Position numbers and translations under genes: made by a program
Assembly (NCBI GenBank): GCA_026416195.1
Contig: JAOAFQ010000195.1
Coordinates: 1 to 35,564 of the forward strand
Direction of reading: 5' to 3'
Length of the DNA stretch: 35,564 nt
Origin: Candidatus Aminicenantota bacterium
GTDB lineage: Bacteria > Acidobacteriota > Aminicenantia > Aminicenantales > CALLJL01
The notes under the pieces: generated by a model
Seen by the model: the letters and a program-made list of their open reading frames with translations, nothing else
The model's database searches: none
What the model was told of the DNA's origin: nothing
Shown here: piece by piece, positions 7,726-17,200 of the stretch
Layout of the letters: the number at the start of each line of letters is the position of its first letter
Position numbering within the stretch: position 1 is the stretch's first letter

Positions 7726-10089
7726 ATGTCCAGTTGGTTAAGACCAACGAGCCTTCTTCTCGCCAGCTCCGTAAGTCTAAGTCTATTTTTATCTTTTTGG
7801 CGTCAAGCTAAACATTTTAATATTGTCCATCATCGCCTTGATTTTAGTTGGGGACTCTGGCTGTCCCTTTTTCTTTTATCGGTGATTATCCTCAGCTGCT
7901 TATGGTTTATCTTTTCGCTCATCATTAGGGGTTTAACTCGCTTCAATCTATGGTCAATCCTTAAAAATAACTACCTGAGCTTTCTTCCCTTTATTTTTCT
8001 AAGCTTAGCGCCTTTAACTCTTCAAAATTATGTCACTAAACAAGATATTTATAGCCGGCTAAAGCTGGGTCTTCTCTTGGTGGTCTTAGCTTTTCTTTTA
8101 ATTGAATTTCTTTTCATTAAAAGTCTCTTGAATTTTCCTTTAGAAAAAAAGGAATTCTTTCGCCTTTTTTTGGCTCTTTCGCCACGGAAAAAATGTTTAC
8201 TTCTTTTTTTTATTGCTTATTTTTCTTTTGGCTTAGGCGCTTACCTCATTAACAGCCGAGGAGCTGATTTTTCTGGCGATGAACCTCATTATTTAATTAT
8301 TGCTCATAGTCTTATTGTGGATCATGACTTTGATTTATCCAATAATTATGAGCAAAGAGATTATTGGCGATTTTTAAAATCGAAGGCCATCCTTCAACCC
8401 CACACTGTCCCTGGAGCTAGACCGACGAATCGCCTTTCCTTTCATTCACCTGGAGTAGCTTTTCTTCTCCTTCCCTTCTATTGGCTCGGCCAAATTCTTG
8501 GGGGATGGGCTCTGGCGCTTCTGCCTCGTTTGGCTATGGCTATCTTTGGTTCTCTTTTTTGTCTTCAACTTTACTGGCTCATTAAAGAAATGGGTTGGGG
8601 GGAGAAAATCGCTTTAAAACTCTGGTCCATTTCCCTATTGACTGCCCCTATTTATTTTTATTCTTTTCATCTATACCCAGAAATAATTGTGGCTTTCCTC
8701 TCTTTGCTTATTTTTCGCTGGTTAATTCAATGGGAAAGGTTAAAAAATTATCATTTCCTTCTTATAGGATTGCTACTTTCTTCCTTTTTTTGGTTTCACG
8801 CCATTAAATATTTCTTCATCCTTTTACCTCTTGGGCTTTATGCCTTGATTAGGATTCATAATTTCCAAAAAAAATTTAAAAACTTTCTTTTCATTGGGCT
8901 TCCTTTCTTGGCCGGTTTCGCTGGCTATTTTTATTTCCAAAAGGTCCTTTATGGTTCGATTAATCCGACTTCAGTCTCTTGGCAAGGGGCGATGGGACCT
9001 CAAGAATCTCTAGCTTTTCTCAAATTCATTTTTTCATCTATTCCATTTCGATTTCGCTGGGAAACTTTAGCTGGCTACTTTTTTGATCAACGAGATGGCC
9101 TGTTTCTCTATGCTCCCATCTATGTTTTAGCTTTTGTTGGGCTTATCGCCATGCTCCGCCAAAAAACAAAATTTGCCTTGAAAATCCTCCTCTTAACTTG
9201 GCCCTACTTTCTTTTTTCTGCTTTTCTAACTCAACGAGCTGGCTATGCTCCCCAAGCCCGACCACTGGTGGCCAGTTTCTGGGGCTTTCTTCTTTTTTTA
9301 GGTTATTTTTTCTGGACTAACCAAAAAAGATGGCTAAATTTTATGGCCCAATTGTTTTTTATTTATAGTTTGATTATAAATGGTCTTCTTCTCTTATCGC
9401 CCCTTAATCTTTATCAAGAGACCACAGCAGGGACAACCGAGAGAGCTGGAGGACTTTTTTGGCAATTAAGCCATCTTCATTTTTCTTTGCCTCAAATTCT
9501 GCCTTCATTTTTGAAAATTGAAAATAGCTTTTGGCTCCCCAACTATGTCTGGCTTAGTCTCTTTTTCGGTTTTCTTGTCTTAAGTCAACTTAAATGGGAT
9601 TGTCATCGGCCCCTCAAATTTCCCTTAAAAATTTCATTTACCCTCTTTAATCTCCTTTTATTTCTTTTATGGTTTACTTATTATCCTCGGCTTATTCTGA
9701 CCAATCCAGTCAAGAAAAAATGGCCAGAAAATCAAGTCATTACTTTTTACTCTCTTTCTCGAGTTGCTCAGCTCGAAAAACCTGGAACTTTCTTTTTACC
9801 TCAAGCTAATCGACCTTATCATTTTTGGTGGAAGACTAATCGTCAGCTTGAATCTATAGAAATCGAAGCGTCTTCGCCGGCCGCGGACATTCCAGTTGAA
9901 ATTTTCATCTTTGATTATCCCTTTTTTAAGGGTAATATAAATCAGTCCAAAAAAAAATTAATCTTAGCCTTCCCGCCAACTTATAAATGGAGAAAAGATT
10001 ATCTTTACTGGCTAAGAATTGACCTCGGCCCTGAGAGTGAAAACCGATTAAGCGCCAAGCCTTTTCAATTCTCCTTTTCTTTACGCTAA
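7726..10089 (+). CDS. Polytopic membrane glycosyltransferase-like protein (GT-C fold, PMT/ArnT-like), paralogue 1
   Basis: 787 aa, many TM segments. First extracytoplasmic loop has FSGDEPHYLIIAHSLI (the Asp-Glu typical of GT-C enzymes). YFFDQRDGLFLYAPIY and GYAPQARPLV are shared with ORF 13766-16144. Confidence 0.75.
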   Translation: MSSWLRPTSLLLASSVSLSLFLSFWRQAKHFNIVHHRLDFSWGLWLSLFLLSVIILSCLWFIFSLIIRGLTRFNLWSILKNNYLSFLPFIFLSLAPLTLQNYVTKQDIYSRLKLGLLLVVLAFLLIEFLFIKSLLNFPLEKKEFFRLFLALSPRKKCLLLFFIAYFSFGLGAYLINSRGADFSGDEPHYLIIAHSLIVDHDFDLSNNYEQRDYWRFLKSKAILQPHTVPGARPTNRLSFHSPGVAFLLLPFYWLGQILGGWALALLPRLAMAIFGSLFCLQLYWLIKEMGWGEKIALKLWSISLLTAPIYFYSFHLYPEIIVAFLSLLIFRWLIQWERLKNYHFLLIGLLLSSFFWFHAIKYFFILLPLGLYALIRIHNFQKKFKNFLFIGLPFLAGFAGYFYFQKVLYGSINPTSVSWQGAMGPQESLAFLKFIFSSIPFRFRWETLAGYFFDQRDGLFLYAPIYVLAFVGLIAMLRQKTKFALKILLLTWPYFLFSAFLTQRAGYAPQARPLVASFWGFLLFLGYFFWTNQKRWLNFMAQLFFIYSLIINGLLLLSPLNLYQETTAGTTERAGGLFWQLSHLHFSLPQILPSFLKIENSFWLPNYVWLSLFFGFLVLSQLKWDCHRPLKFPLKISFTLFNLLLFLLWFTYYPRLILTNPVKKKWPENQVITFYSLSRVAQLEKPGTFFLPQANRPYHFWWKTNRQLESIEIEASSPAADIPVEIFIFDYPFFKGNINQSKKKLILAFPPTYKWRKDYLYWLRIDLGPESENRLSAKPFQFSFSLR

Positions 10090-10206
10090 GATTTTTATTC
10101 CCCTTTTTAAGACTTGACTTTTGGAAATTTTAGAGAGCCATTGATCAAGTTAATTTTGGATTAATTAAAATTAAATAACAAAACTAAGAGAACTATGGAA
10201 ATTATT

Positions 10207-10953
10207 TTAAGTAAATTGTTCCTGTTTCCAGATTCCCCAGACATGGAGTTTGAATTTGATAATCGTTTTAATAATCGACAGACCATAGACCACACTTCGC
10301 CAAAAGCCTATTTGGGAAGCCTCAGGAAAATACCGTGTGCGGATCGGAATTTCTTTAATTTTCAACCCGTGAATGACTCCCTGAGCAATAATTTCTGTAT
10401 CAAAAACAAAATCGTTAGAATTTTTTTCAAATTTTACTTTTTCCAAATAACGACGGCTATAAGCTCGAAAACCAGAATGATACTCAGTCAAATAAATCCA
10501 GAAGGCTGCATTTTCCAAAGCGGTAAGGAATAAATTGGCCAGAAACTTCCAACGGGGCATTCCTCCCTCTAAGGCTCCACCCCCCAACATCCGGGAGCCG
10601 AAAACCGCATCACATTCATCCTTAAGAAGAGGGGCAATTAATTCAGGAATCACCCTCGGATCATATTGATGGTCAGGGTGAACCATAACGACAATGTCTG
10701 CTCCGGCCTTTAAAGCTTCGCGATAACAAGTCTTTTGATTTCCGCCATAACCTAGATTTTTTTCATGAACAAAGACTTTAAGGCCAAGCTGTCGAGCTAC
10801 CTCAACGGTTCTATCTTGGCTAGCATCGTCGGTTAAAATTATTTCATCCACCCAATCACGAGGAATGTCGGCGACTGTTCGAGCTAAGGTTTTTTCGGCA
10901 TTATAGGCGGGCATAATGACCACAACCTTTTTATTTCTCCAAGTTGCTGGCAA
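10207..10953 (-). CDS. Glycosyltransferase family 2 (dolichyl/undecaprenyl-phosphate sugar synthase-like)
   Basis: 248 aa. VVVIMPAYNAEKTLARTVADIP, EIILTDDASQDRTVEVA, VVMVHPDHQYDPRVIPELI. TTG start with upstream AAGGA. Confidence 0.88.
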   Translation of the reverse strand: MPATWRNKKVVVIMPAYNAEKTLARTVADIPRDWVDEIILTDDASQDRTVEVARQLGLKVFVHEKNLGYGGNQKTCYREALKAGADIVVMVHPDHQYDPRVIPELIAPLLKDECDAVFGSRMLGGGALEGGMPRWKFLANLFLTALENAAFWIYLTEYHSGFRAYSRRYLEKVKFEKNSNDFVFDTEIIAQGVIHGLKIKEIPIRTRYFPEASQIGFWRSVVYGLSIIKTIIKFKLHVWGIWKQEQFT

Positions 10954-11112
10954 GTCTTCTTCCTTTCAACAATTCATCATACCATTATAAAATTCATATT
11001 AATTTAATCCCTTGGAGCTAAAAAGGCAATGTCTTTTCCCTTAAGGCCAATTATTTCCAAATCAAGACCTCTGCTCTTTATCCAAAAATCACCTCATCTA
11101 GGAAATATAAAA

Positions 11113-11535
11113 TTAATTCTCTCCAGGTCGAAAAGTTTTAAATTTTACAGGCAGGCAGGCATTCTTGCGCCAAAATTTGAGTTCTGTCACTTTATAAACA
11201 TTTCTCTTTCTTACACTCAAGATGCCTACCACCAGGTCTCTGTCCCAATACTGATAATCGTGGCTCGAAACCGTTGGCGGCGCTTGAGGATGGGAATGGA
11301 TCGAGCCAATATAGCTTAAGCCGCTATTAGATACAATGCGGTCAATTTCCTCATAGTCAGGGATTACATAATCATAGGTCGCTTCTCTTATGGGTGGGAT
11401 GACGATCTTAACAATTTTATAAGTATTATTTTTAAGTTTCTTTCCGAGGAGAACCCCATAAATTTCCCGAGGATAAAAACGGCTAGCTTTTCGCTTGAAC
11501 TTTTTAAGATCGAACTCATTGATGAGGAGTCTCAT
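11113..11535 (-). CDS. JAMM/MPN (M67-like) metallopeptidase-domain protein
   Basis: EIYGVLLG followed by HSHPQAPPTVSSHD, which satisfies HxHx7SxxD, the JAMM zinc motif. The ORF track starts at 11607; Met at 11535 (MRLLINEFDL) matches the domain start better. Confidence 0.75.
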   Translation of the reverse strand: MRLLINEFDLKKFKRKASRFYPREIYGVLLGKKLKNNTYKIVKIVIPPIREATYDYVIPDYEEIDRIVSNSGLSYIGSIHSHPQAPPTVSSHDYQYWDRDLVVGILSVRKRNVYKVTELKFWRKNACLPVKFKTFRPGEN

Positions 11536-11667
11536 TTCTGAACCGCTGGCCAAAGATGGTATGAGTTTATACCATATTCCCCCCGCCGCGTCAATTAAAG
11601 CAAGCATCCCTTGAAACCCTTTCCCTTGACTTAAGCTTTTAATATAATGGTCTAGTCTGAGGAAGAA

Positions 11668-12573
11668 GTGCTATTTGAACCTGAACTAAGACCAAATTGG
11701 TCCTTGAAGTTAGTTATTTTTCTCTTTTCCCTAGTTATTCACGGTTTTATCTTAATTCTTCTGATTCAGGCATTTACCCCTGTCACCATAATCAACTTTC
11801 CAGTAAAAGTCACCGCAGTAACCATTGTCCCCAGAGAAGGGCTGATTCTACCTTCTGGACCTGACCAGGGAACCTCAGCAGGAGCCACCATCAAAAGTAA
11901 AACGGCTGGAATTGGGGAGTCCGGACCATCAACTGCAAGGTTACAAGAAAAGATGGCTCTCCTTGATAGGGAGGCCACAATCCCTTTTTCTAAGCCCAGA
12001 CCGCCTGGTCCTATGCCTTATCCTCCCTTCAATCTCATTCCTCGCCCTAAAGGGGAAACGTCATCTTTTACCCTGAAGCTTCCAGCGCCACCTGAAAAGG
12101 AAAGAATCCAGCCATCTGAGCAGAGGTTAAGACCAGGCTCACCTCATGATTACTGGCGATATGTTTTAGCCATAGAACCAGGCAAAGAAAAAAAAGAAGC
12201 AATTTTTGGGGTCCCCATTATCAGTGGTTCAGGTCCTATTTCGCCTCAGGTCCCTCGAGTCTCGATTGAAGGCCCAGGATATGACCTTTCTCCCTGGGCC
12301 CAAGAAGTCGTGGCCCGCCTCCAAAAGAACTGGCAAATCACTGCCTCGAAAGCGGCACTAGAAAAAGGAACCCTTCATCTTCAGATTGGAGTTGACCGAA
12401 GCGGCGAGATCACCTTTATGCGAATCATCCTCTCTTCTCAGAAAGCAGCTTTCGATCGGGCAGCCTTAGAAGCAATTAATCTGAGCTTACCTCTTCCCCG
12501 TCTCCCCGAAGGATTGCCTACGGATTCTCTTGAATTGACAGTAATTTTCGAATGTGAAGAGAGTCGAAAATGA
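11668..12573 (+). CDS. TonB/TolA-family energy-transducer-like protein
   Basis: 301 aa. N-terminal TM (LVIFLFSLVIHGFILILLIQA), Pro-rich linker, C-terminal domain VARLQKNWQI...GVDRSGEITFMRIILSSQKAAFDRAALEAI..PLPRLPEG. GTG start. Confidence 0.78.
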   Translation: MLFEPELRPNWSLKLVIFLFSLVIHGFILILLIQAFTPVTIINFPVKVTAVTIVPREGLILPSGPDQGTSAGATIKSKTAGIGESGPSTARLQEKMALLDREATIPFSKPRPPGPMPYPPFNLIPRPKGETSSFTLKLPAPPEKERIQPSEQRLRPGSPHDYWRYVLAIEPGKEKKEAIFGVPIISGSGPISPQVPRVSIEGPGYDLSPWAQEVVARLQKNWQITASKAALEKGTLHLQIGVDRSGEITFMRIILSSQKAAFDRAALEAINLSLPLPRLPEGLPTDSLELTVIFECEESRK

Positions 12574-13640
12574 AACCCCTGAGATTAACTCTTTTTATCA
12601 GCATGATCTTCCTTCTTTATTCTTTCGTTACTAGCAGCCCTCAAGAATGGAAAAATGAAGCGGCTACTCTTTTTCTCCAAAAAGTTCCTTTCTCGGAAAT
12701 TGCTTCTTTTCTCGAAGCTAAATTCGACTCCCTTAATGATGAAGATAAAGCGACAGCTACTCTGATCCTTGCCTATTCTTGGCAAAGAACAAATAATCTT
12801 TCCAAAGCTTACACCTGGCTAGCCCGTTTTTTTGAGGATTTTCGAGGCGAAGGGGCCTTTTTCGATTTCCTCCCCCGCTCAACCCAAAATGATCTATGGT
12901 TCTTTCTTCGTTTTTGGCAAGGTCGATATCCCCTGGTTACGGATTTATCTTTCTTAATACCAGCTGAAAAAACGTCGAATCTTTCCCCCCCTGATAATCT
13001 AATCTTAGCGGTCCAAGTGACCAACAGTGCTTTTTTCAAGTTGATTTCTGAAGGCGAAACGATTAAAGCTGGTCTTTTGCAAAAAGGCTTAAATACCCTC
13101 AGCCTTGAATCCAGTCCTTTAATTAGAGAAAGTGGCACCAGAACTTTTTTCCTAGAACTTAAAGCAGAGGATTTAATCATTCGTCGGGAGATAACAATTC
13201 AAGTTAATCTAAGTTCGGAACTTCTTCTTTCAGCTGAACCTCAAGCTGATCTAATTAGAAAATATCGAGTTTCTTTGCTTCTTGGGAATAAACTCCTCGC
13301 TCAAAGTCAAAGCACTTTTAAGCTTACACCACCTATTCAAATCACCTTGCCGCCAGCTGATGGCCGTTTTTCTCCTTATGGACCAGTTCATCCATCTGGC
13401 CAAAATCCTCAAGCGATCGGAGTTTCCATCTTTTCATTACCGGCTGTCATTGCTGATCTAATAAAGGAATTTAAATCAAAAAAGGAAGAAAAAGAGAGAA
13501 TTCCAGCCCCAGCAATCAAAAGGGAAATTCAATTTGTTTACTTAAATCAGACTCAACGTGGCTTGGAAAAAATGACGGCCGATTTAAAGCTAGAGGAAAA
13601 GGGGTATCAGGCGTTAGTTTTTTCACTTTCCTCTTCGTAA
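12570..13640 (+). CDS. Exported protein of unknown function, translationally coupled to the TonB-like gene
   Basis: 356 aa. N-terminal signal peptide MKPLRLTLFISMIFLLYSFVTSS. ATGA overlap (12570-12573) with the preceding stop. Helical, TPR-like N-terminal half. Confidence 0.7.
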   Translation: MKPLRLTLFISMIFLLYSFVTSSPQEWKNEAATLFLQKVPFSEIASFLEAKFDSLNDEDKATATLILAYSWQRTNNLSKAYTWLARFFEDFRGEGAFFDFLPRSTQNDLWFFLRFWQGRYPLVTDLSFLIPAEKTSNLSPPDNLILAVQVTNSAFFKLISEGETIKAGLLQKGLNTLSLESSPLIRESGTRTFFLELKAEDLIIRREITIQVNLSSELLLSAEPQADLIRKYRVSLLLGNKLLAQSQSTFKLTPPIQITLPPADGRFSPYGPVHPSGQNPQAIGVSIFSLPAVIADLIKEFKSKKEEKERIPAPAIKREIQFVYLNQTQRGLEKMTADLKLEEKGYQALVFSLSSS

Positions 13641-13728
13641 GTGGTCTTAGACCAAAAACTCTTTTTTAATTTCAAAAGCTCTTTAATGAGCTTTCCATTT
13701 AATCTTAAAAGGATGAGATCAAGCTGGC

Positions 13729-13757
13729 TTGACTTAGAAAAGAAGGTAAAATATACC
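13729..13757 (+). promoter_or_regulatory. Putative sigma70-type promoter (TTGACT-17 nt-TATACC)
   Basis: TTGACT 13729-13734, TATACC 13752-13757. ATG lies 8 nt after the -10. Confidence 0.4.
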
Positions 13758-13765
13758 AGTGGTTA

Positions 13766-16144
13766 ATGAGATTTAAAGGGAAAGGTTCAACCTATTTTTT
13801 TATCGGACTTCTTGCCCTTGGCCTTGCCCTTTTCCTCCAATTGATTATCGGTAGTTCTACCTTATCGGTTATCCACAAGCGATTTCCTTTTAATCCTTAT
13901 CTTTTTCCCTTTCTTTATGGGCTTTCATTTCTTTTTTTCTTTTCTTTATGGAAATTTCTATTCTATCTTCTTTCATCCATCGGTTCCTCGCCCCATGAAA
14001 TTAAGAGAATATTCATTCCTTTCTTACCCTTGTTTTCCTTCCTATTTTCCCCTCTTCTTCTTTATTTTTATTGGAGTCGCCAAGATTTTCTTAATCGCCT
14101 CTGGCGGTTGGCTCTTCTGGCTATTGTTGTTTCTATTATCTTAGCCTTAATTAGTTTTGAAAAATTGAATAGCCTATTTCGCCAGCGAATTAAAAACCTG
14201 GTGAATAATTTTGGCTCCCTTTCCCGTTGCCAGCGACTCGTCATTTTATTTTTTGTGGCCTTTATTGTTTACCAGCTAACAACCCTTGTTTTAGTCTTGA
14301 AAGGAGTCACTTTTTCTGGTGATGAGCCCAATTATCTCCTCATAACTCACAGTTTAATTTACGATGGCGATATCAATTTAGCCAATAATTATGCCCAGCA
14401 GGATTATTTCGCCTTTTATTCTCGAGAAGAACATCCCCGACTAAAACTCGGTATTTATGGCCGATACGGAAAAAAAGGCAAAGATTATATTTATCCTATT
14501 AATCTGCCGGGAATATCAACTCTCATCATTCCTTTTTATCTTCTAAGTCAACTTTTTAGTGGTAAAGTTTTAACCTTCATCCTCAAAGGGAGCCTTTCAA
14601 TTTGGGGGGCTTTGTTCAGCCTTCAAGTTTATCTTCTTAGTCGAGACCGTTGGGGCCGAGAAGGTTTGGCTTTAAGCCTTTGGCTTCTAGCGGCTTTTAC
14701 CCCGCCTATTCTATTTTATTCGAGCCATCTTTATCCAGAAATAGTTATCGCCTTTTTTTCTGTCCTTATTTTTCGGCGCCTTCTCTTTGGCCAGAATATA
14801 TCTTATCTTGAAGCTTGTAGTTTAGGCTTTCTGCTGGCTACTTTTCCTTGGTTTGGTCTTAAATATAATTTTATTTTTTGGCCCCTCCTTGCCATCGGTT
14901 TTCTCAATTTTTGGCGAACTAGTTTGAGGTTAAAAAAAATAATGGCCTTTTGTCTCTTTCCTGTGATTTCTCAATTTCTTTTTTATTTTTTTATTTACCA
15001 TCTCTATGGGACCTTTTCACCCATTGCAGTTTATGAAGGGACCATGACCGCCGAACAATTTCGAGCTTTTTGGCAAATGGTTCTAGCCATCCCTCTTTCC
15101 CTTCGGCTTGAATCTTTACTTGATTATTTTCTCGATCAGCGGGATGGACTACTTTTATATTCGCCAATCTATTTCTTTGCCTTAGCTGGTTTCATCGATT
15201 TGTGGCGACGCTCAAAGAAAATATTTCTTCTTCTGCTTTTTATTTCTTTTCCTTTTCTTTTCAACTATTCCTTTCTCACTCACCGTCAGGGATACTCACC
15301 TCAAGCCCGCGTGCTAACTCCCCTCATTTGGGTTGGATTAATTGCTTTAGGAGAATTTCTGGCGACTAATCAAAAAAGAGCCTTCCGTCACCTCTTCTTT
15401 TTATCGACAGCTATCACTTTTGTCTTTACCTTAATCCTGCTTTTTAATCCGCCCTTTCTTTATCAACCTACGACCCATGAATTCACCTCAAGACCAGGCG
15501 ATCTTTTTGTTTATTTAAGCCACGCTCATTTCTTTCTTCCCTATTTTCTTCCTTCTTTCATTAAAATTAATAATTTTGGCTATTGGCCAAACTATGGGTG
15601 GCTAACCCTGATAATTCTTTTTTTGATTACCTATGCTTTTTCCCGTAATAGCTTGATTTTGAATTGGAGATTGACTTGGCGTTCTCTCCTAATTATTTTT
15701 CTTATCATTTGTTTTCTGCGGATTGTTTTCCCCAGCCCCCCTCTCTATCCAGTGAAAACTATTTATTATTCACCGACCCGCTCTTTAGGATTTTATCTTT
15801 TTTATTTGAAACGGGGAGTTGTCGTTAAGGAAGAAGGCGATTTTTATTTACATCTTGAAAAGCCTTACCGCTTTATCTTTGGCTCCAAACAGGAATTGAA
15901 GGAAATTGAGATCAGATTGGGTTCAGAAAAAGGTTCTTATGAGATTGATCTCCAAGCTTTTGATTTACCTCTTTTTAAAACCAAAATAGATCGAGAAATT
16001 CAAAAAGTCATATTGACTCTCCCTCCTGCTTATAGAAGGGGTCATCTCTATCTTTACGAAATTAATCTTAAAATGAAGCACTTAACTAAAGAATCGATGC
16101 AACTTGAGCCCTTTATGATTCAATTTCTTCCAAAGTTGCGCTAA
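13766..16144 (+). CDS. Polytopic membrane glycosyltransferase-like protein (GT-C fold), paralogue 2
   Basis: 792 aa. FSGDEPNYLLITHSLI, YFLDQRDGLLLYSPIY, LTHRQGYSPQARVL and LSHAHFFLPYFLPSFIKINNF..WPNYGWL align with ORF 7726-10089. Confidence 0.75.
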   Translation: MRFKGKGSTYFFIGLLALGLALFLQLIIGSSTLSVIHKRFPFNPYLFPFLYGLSFLFFFSLWKFLFYLLSSIGSSPHEIKRIFIPFLPLFSFLFSPLLLYFYWSRQDFLNRLWRLALLAIVVSIILALISFEKLNSLFRQRIKNLVNNFGSLSRCQRLVILFFVAFIVYQLTTLVLVLKGVTFSGDEPNYLLITHSLIYDGDINLANNYAQQDYFAFYSREEHPRLKLGIYGRYGKKGKDYIYPINLPGISTLIIPFYLLSQLFSGKVLTFILKGSLSIWGALFSLQVYLLSRDRWGREGLALSLWLLAAFTPPILFYSSHLYPEIVIAFFSVLIFRRLLFGQNISYLEACSLGFLLATFPWFGLKYNFIFWPLLAIGFLNFWRTSLRLKKIMAFCLFPVISQFLFYFFIYHLYGTFSPIAVYEGTMTAEQFRAFWQMVLAIPLSLRLESLLDYFLDQRDGLLLYSPIYFFALAGFIDLWRRSKKIFLLLLFISFPFLFNYSFLTHRQGYSPQARVLTPLIWVGLIALGEFLATNQKRAFRHLFFLSTAITFVFTLILLFNPPFLYQPTTHEFTSRPGDLFVYLSHAHFFLPYFLPSFIKINNFGYWPNYGWLTLIILFLITYAFSRNSLILNWRLTWRSLLIIFLIICFLRIVFPSPPLYPVKTIYYSPTRSLGFYLFYLKRGVVVKEEGDFYLHLEKPYRFIFGSKQELKEIEIRLGSEKGSYEIDLQAFDLPLFKTKIDREIQKVILTLPPAYRRGHLYLYEINLKMKHLTKESMQLEPFMIQFLPKLR

Positions 16145-17144
16145 ACCGAGCATAGGCCTCAAGATCGAGGGGAGAAGGAAGGGGGGAACCCGATTTTAGG
16201 AATTCCACCGCTAAAGCCCCAACCATCGCCGCATTATCTGTACAATACTCAGGCAAAGGTAAATAAGCTTTAACTCCTCTTTCGTGGCCAAGCTGAAGAA
16301 AATTTGTTCGAAGTCGCTGGTTGCGGGCAACGCCGCCACAGAGAAGAATTGACTCAACTGGATAATAAGTTATGGCTTGGGAAAGATTAACCAAGAGAGC
16401 CTCCACCACCGCTGCTTCAAAGCTGGCAACAAAATCTTTTATTTGGGGGCTGGAGGCAGTAATCTGGTTTTCTTTAATATAGCGGAGGGCTGCGGTTTTT
16501 AAGCCACTAAAACTAAAATCAAGGGAATTATCTTTCATTCGGGGCACAGCAAAGATAAAAGCTTTGGAATTACCTTTTTCAGCCAATTTCTCAATAATTG
16601 GACCGCCTGGATAACCAAGATGAAGAAATTTAGCGATTTTATCGAAAGCTTCGCCAGCTGCATCATCTCTAGTTCGACCAAGAAGCTGGTAAGTCAATCT
16701 TTTTGGTAAATAAAACAACGAAGTATGTCCACCAGAAACAACTAGAGCTAAGGCGGGAAAGGAAATCTCAGAATTGGTCAGAAAAACCGATTCAATGTGA
16801 GCTTGAAGATGATCAATTCCGATAAGAGGTCGGTTATAATAATAGGCCAAAGCCTTGGCCAAACTCACCCCGACCAAAAGGGAACCAATTAAGCCTGGAC
16901 CTTGAGTGACGGCGAAAGCATCAATTTTCTCTAAAGAAACATTAGCCCGATTGAGAGCTTCCTTAATTACAGGAAGAAGGTTACGGAGATGTTGCCTGGA
17001 GGCCAACTCAGGGACAACACCTCCAAAAGGAGCATGAATTACATCCTGACTTAGAACAATGTTACTTTTTACCTCTCGCTCAAAGGTTACCACTGCGGCT
17101 GAAGTTTCATCGCAGCTCGTTTCAATGGCCATTAGGCATTTCAT
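16113..17144 (-). CDS. tsaD: tRNA N6-adenosine threonylcarbamoyltransferase TsaD
   Basis: 343 aa. CLMAIETSCDETSAAVV, PFGGVVPELASRQHL, GPGLIGSLLVGVSLAKALA, GIDHLQAHIESV, DAAGEAFDKIAKFLHLGYPGGP, CGGVARNQRLR. Confidence 0.97.
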   Translation of the reverse strand: MKCLMAIETSCDETSAAVVTFEREVKSNIVLSQDVIHAPFGGVVPELASRQHLRNLLPVIKEALNRANVSLEKIDAFAVTQGPGLIGSLLVGVSLAKALAYYYNRPLIGIDHLQAHIESVFLTNSEISFPALALVVSGGHTSLFYLPKRLTYQLLGRTRDDAAGEAFDKIAKFLHLGYPGGPIIEKLAEKGNSKAFIFAVPRMKDNSLDFSFSGLKTAALRYIKENQITASSPQIKDFVASFEAAVVEALLVNLSQAITYYPVESILLCGGVARNQRLRTNFLQLGHERGVKAYLPLPEYCTDNAAMVGALAVEFLKSGSPLPSPLDLEAYARFSATLEEIES

Positions 17145-17200
17145 TTACTTTATCATTTTATTAAATTTAGGACTGAAAGAGTAAAATTAATCGATTTCAT

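Noticed and set aside
10195-10533. 112 aa plus-strand ORF opposite the GT2 gene
   Set aside because: Antisense to a strongly supported GT2; composition typical of non-coding frame.
12809-13180. 123 aa minus-strand ORF inside the exported-protein gene
   Set aside because: Antisense shadow; the Lys/Arg/Ser-rich translation has no domain signal.
13670-13700. AAAGCTC-TTTAAT-GAGCTTT hairpin as a terminator
   Set aside because: Stem is only 7 bp, AT-containing and not followed by a T tract.
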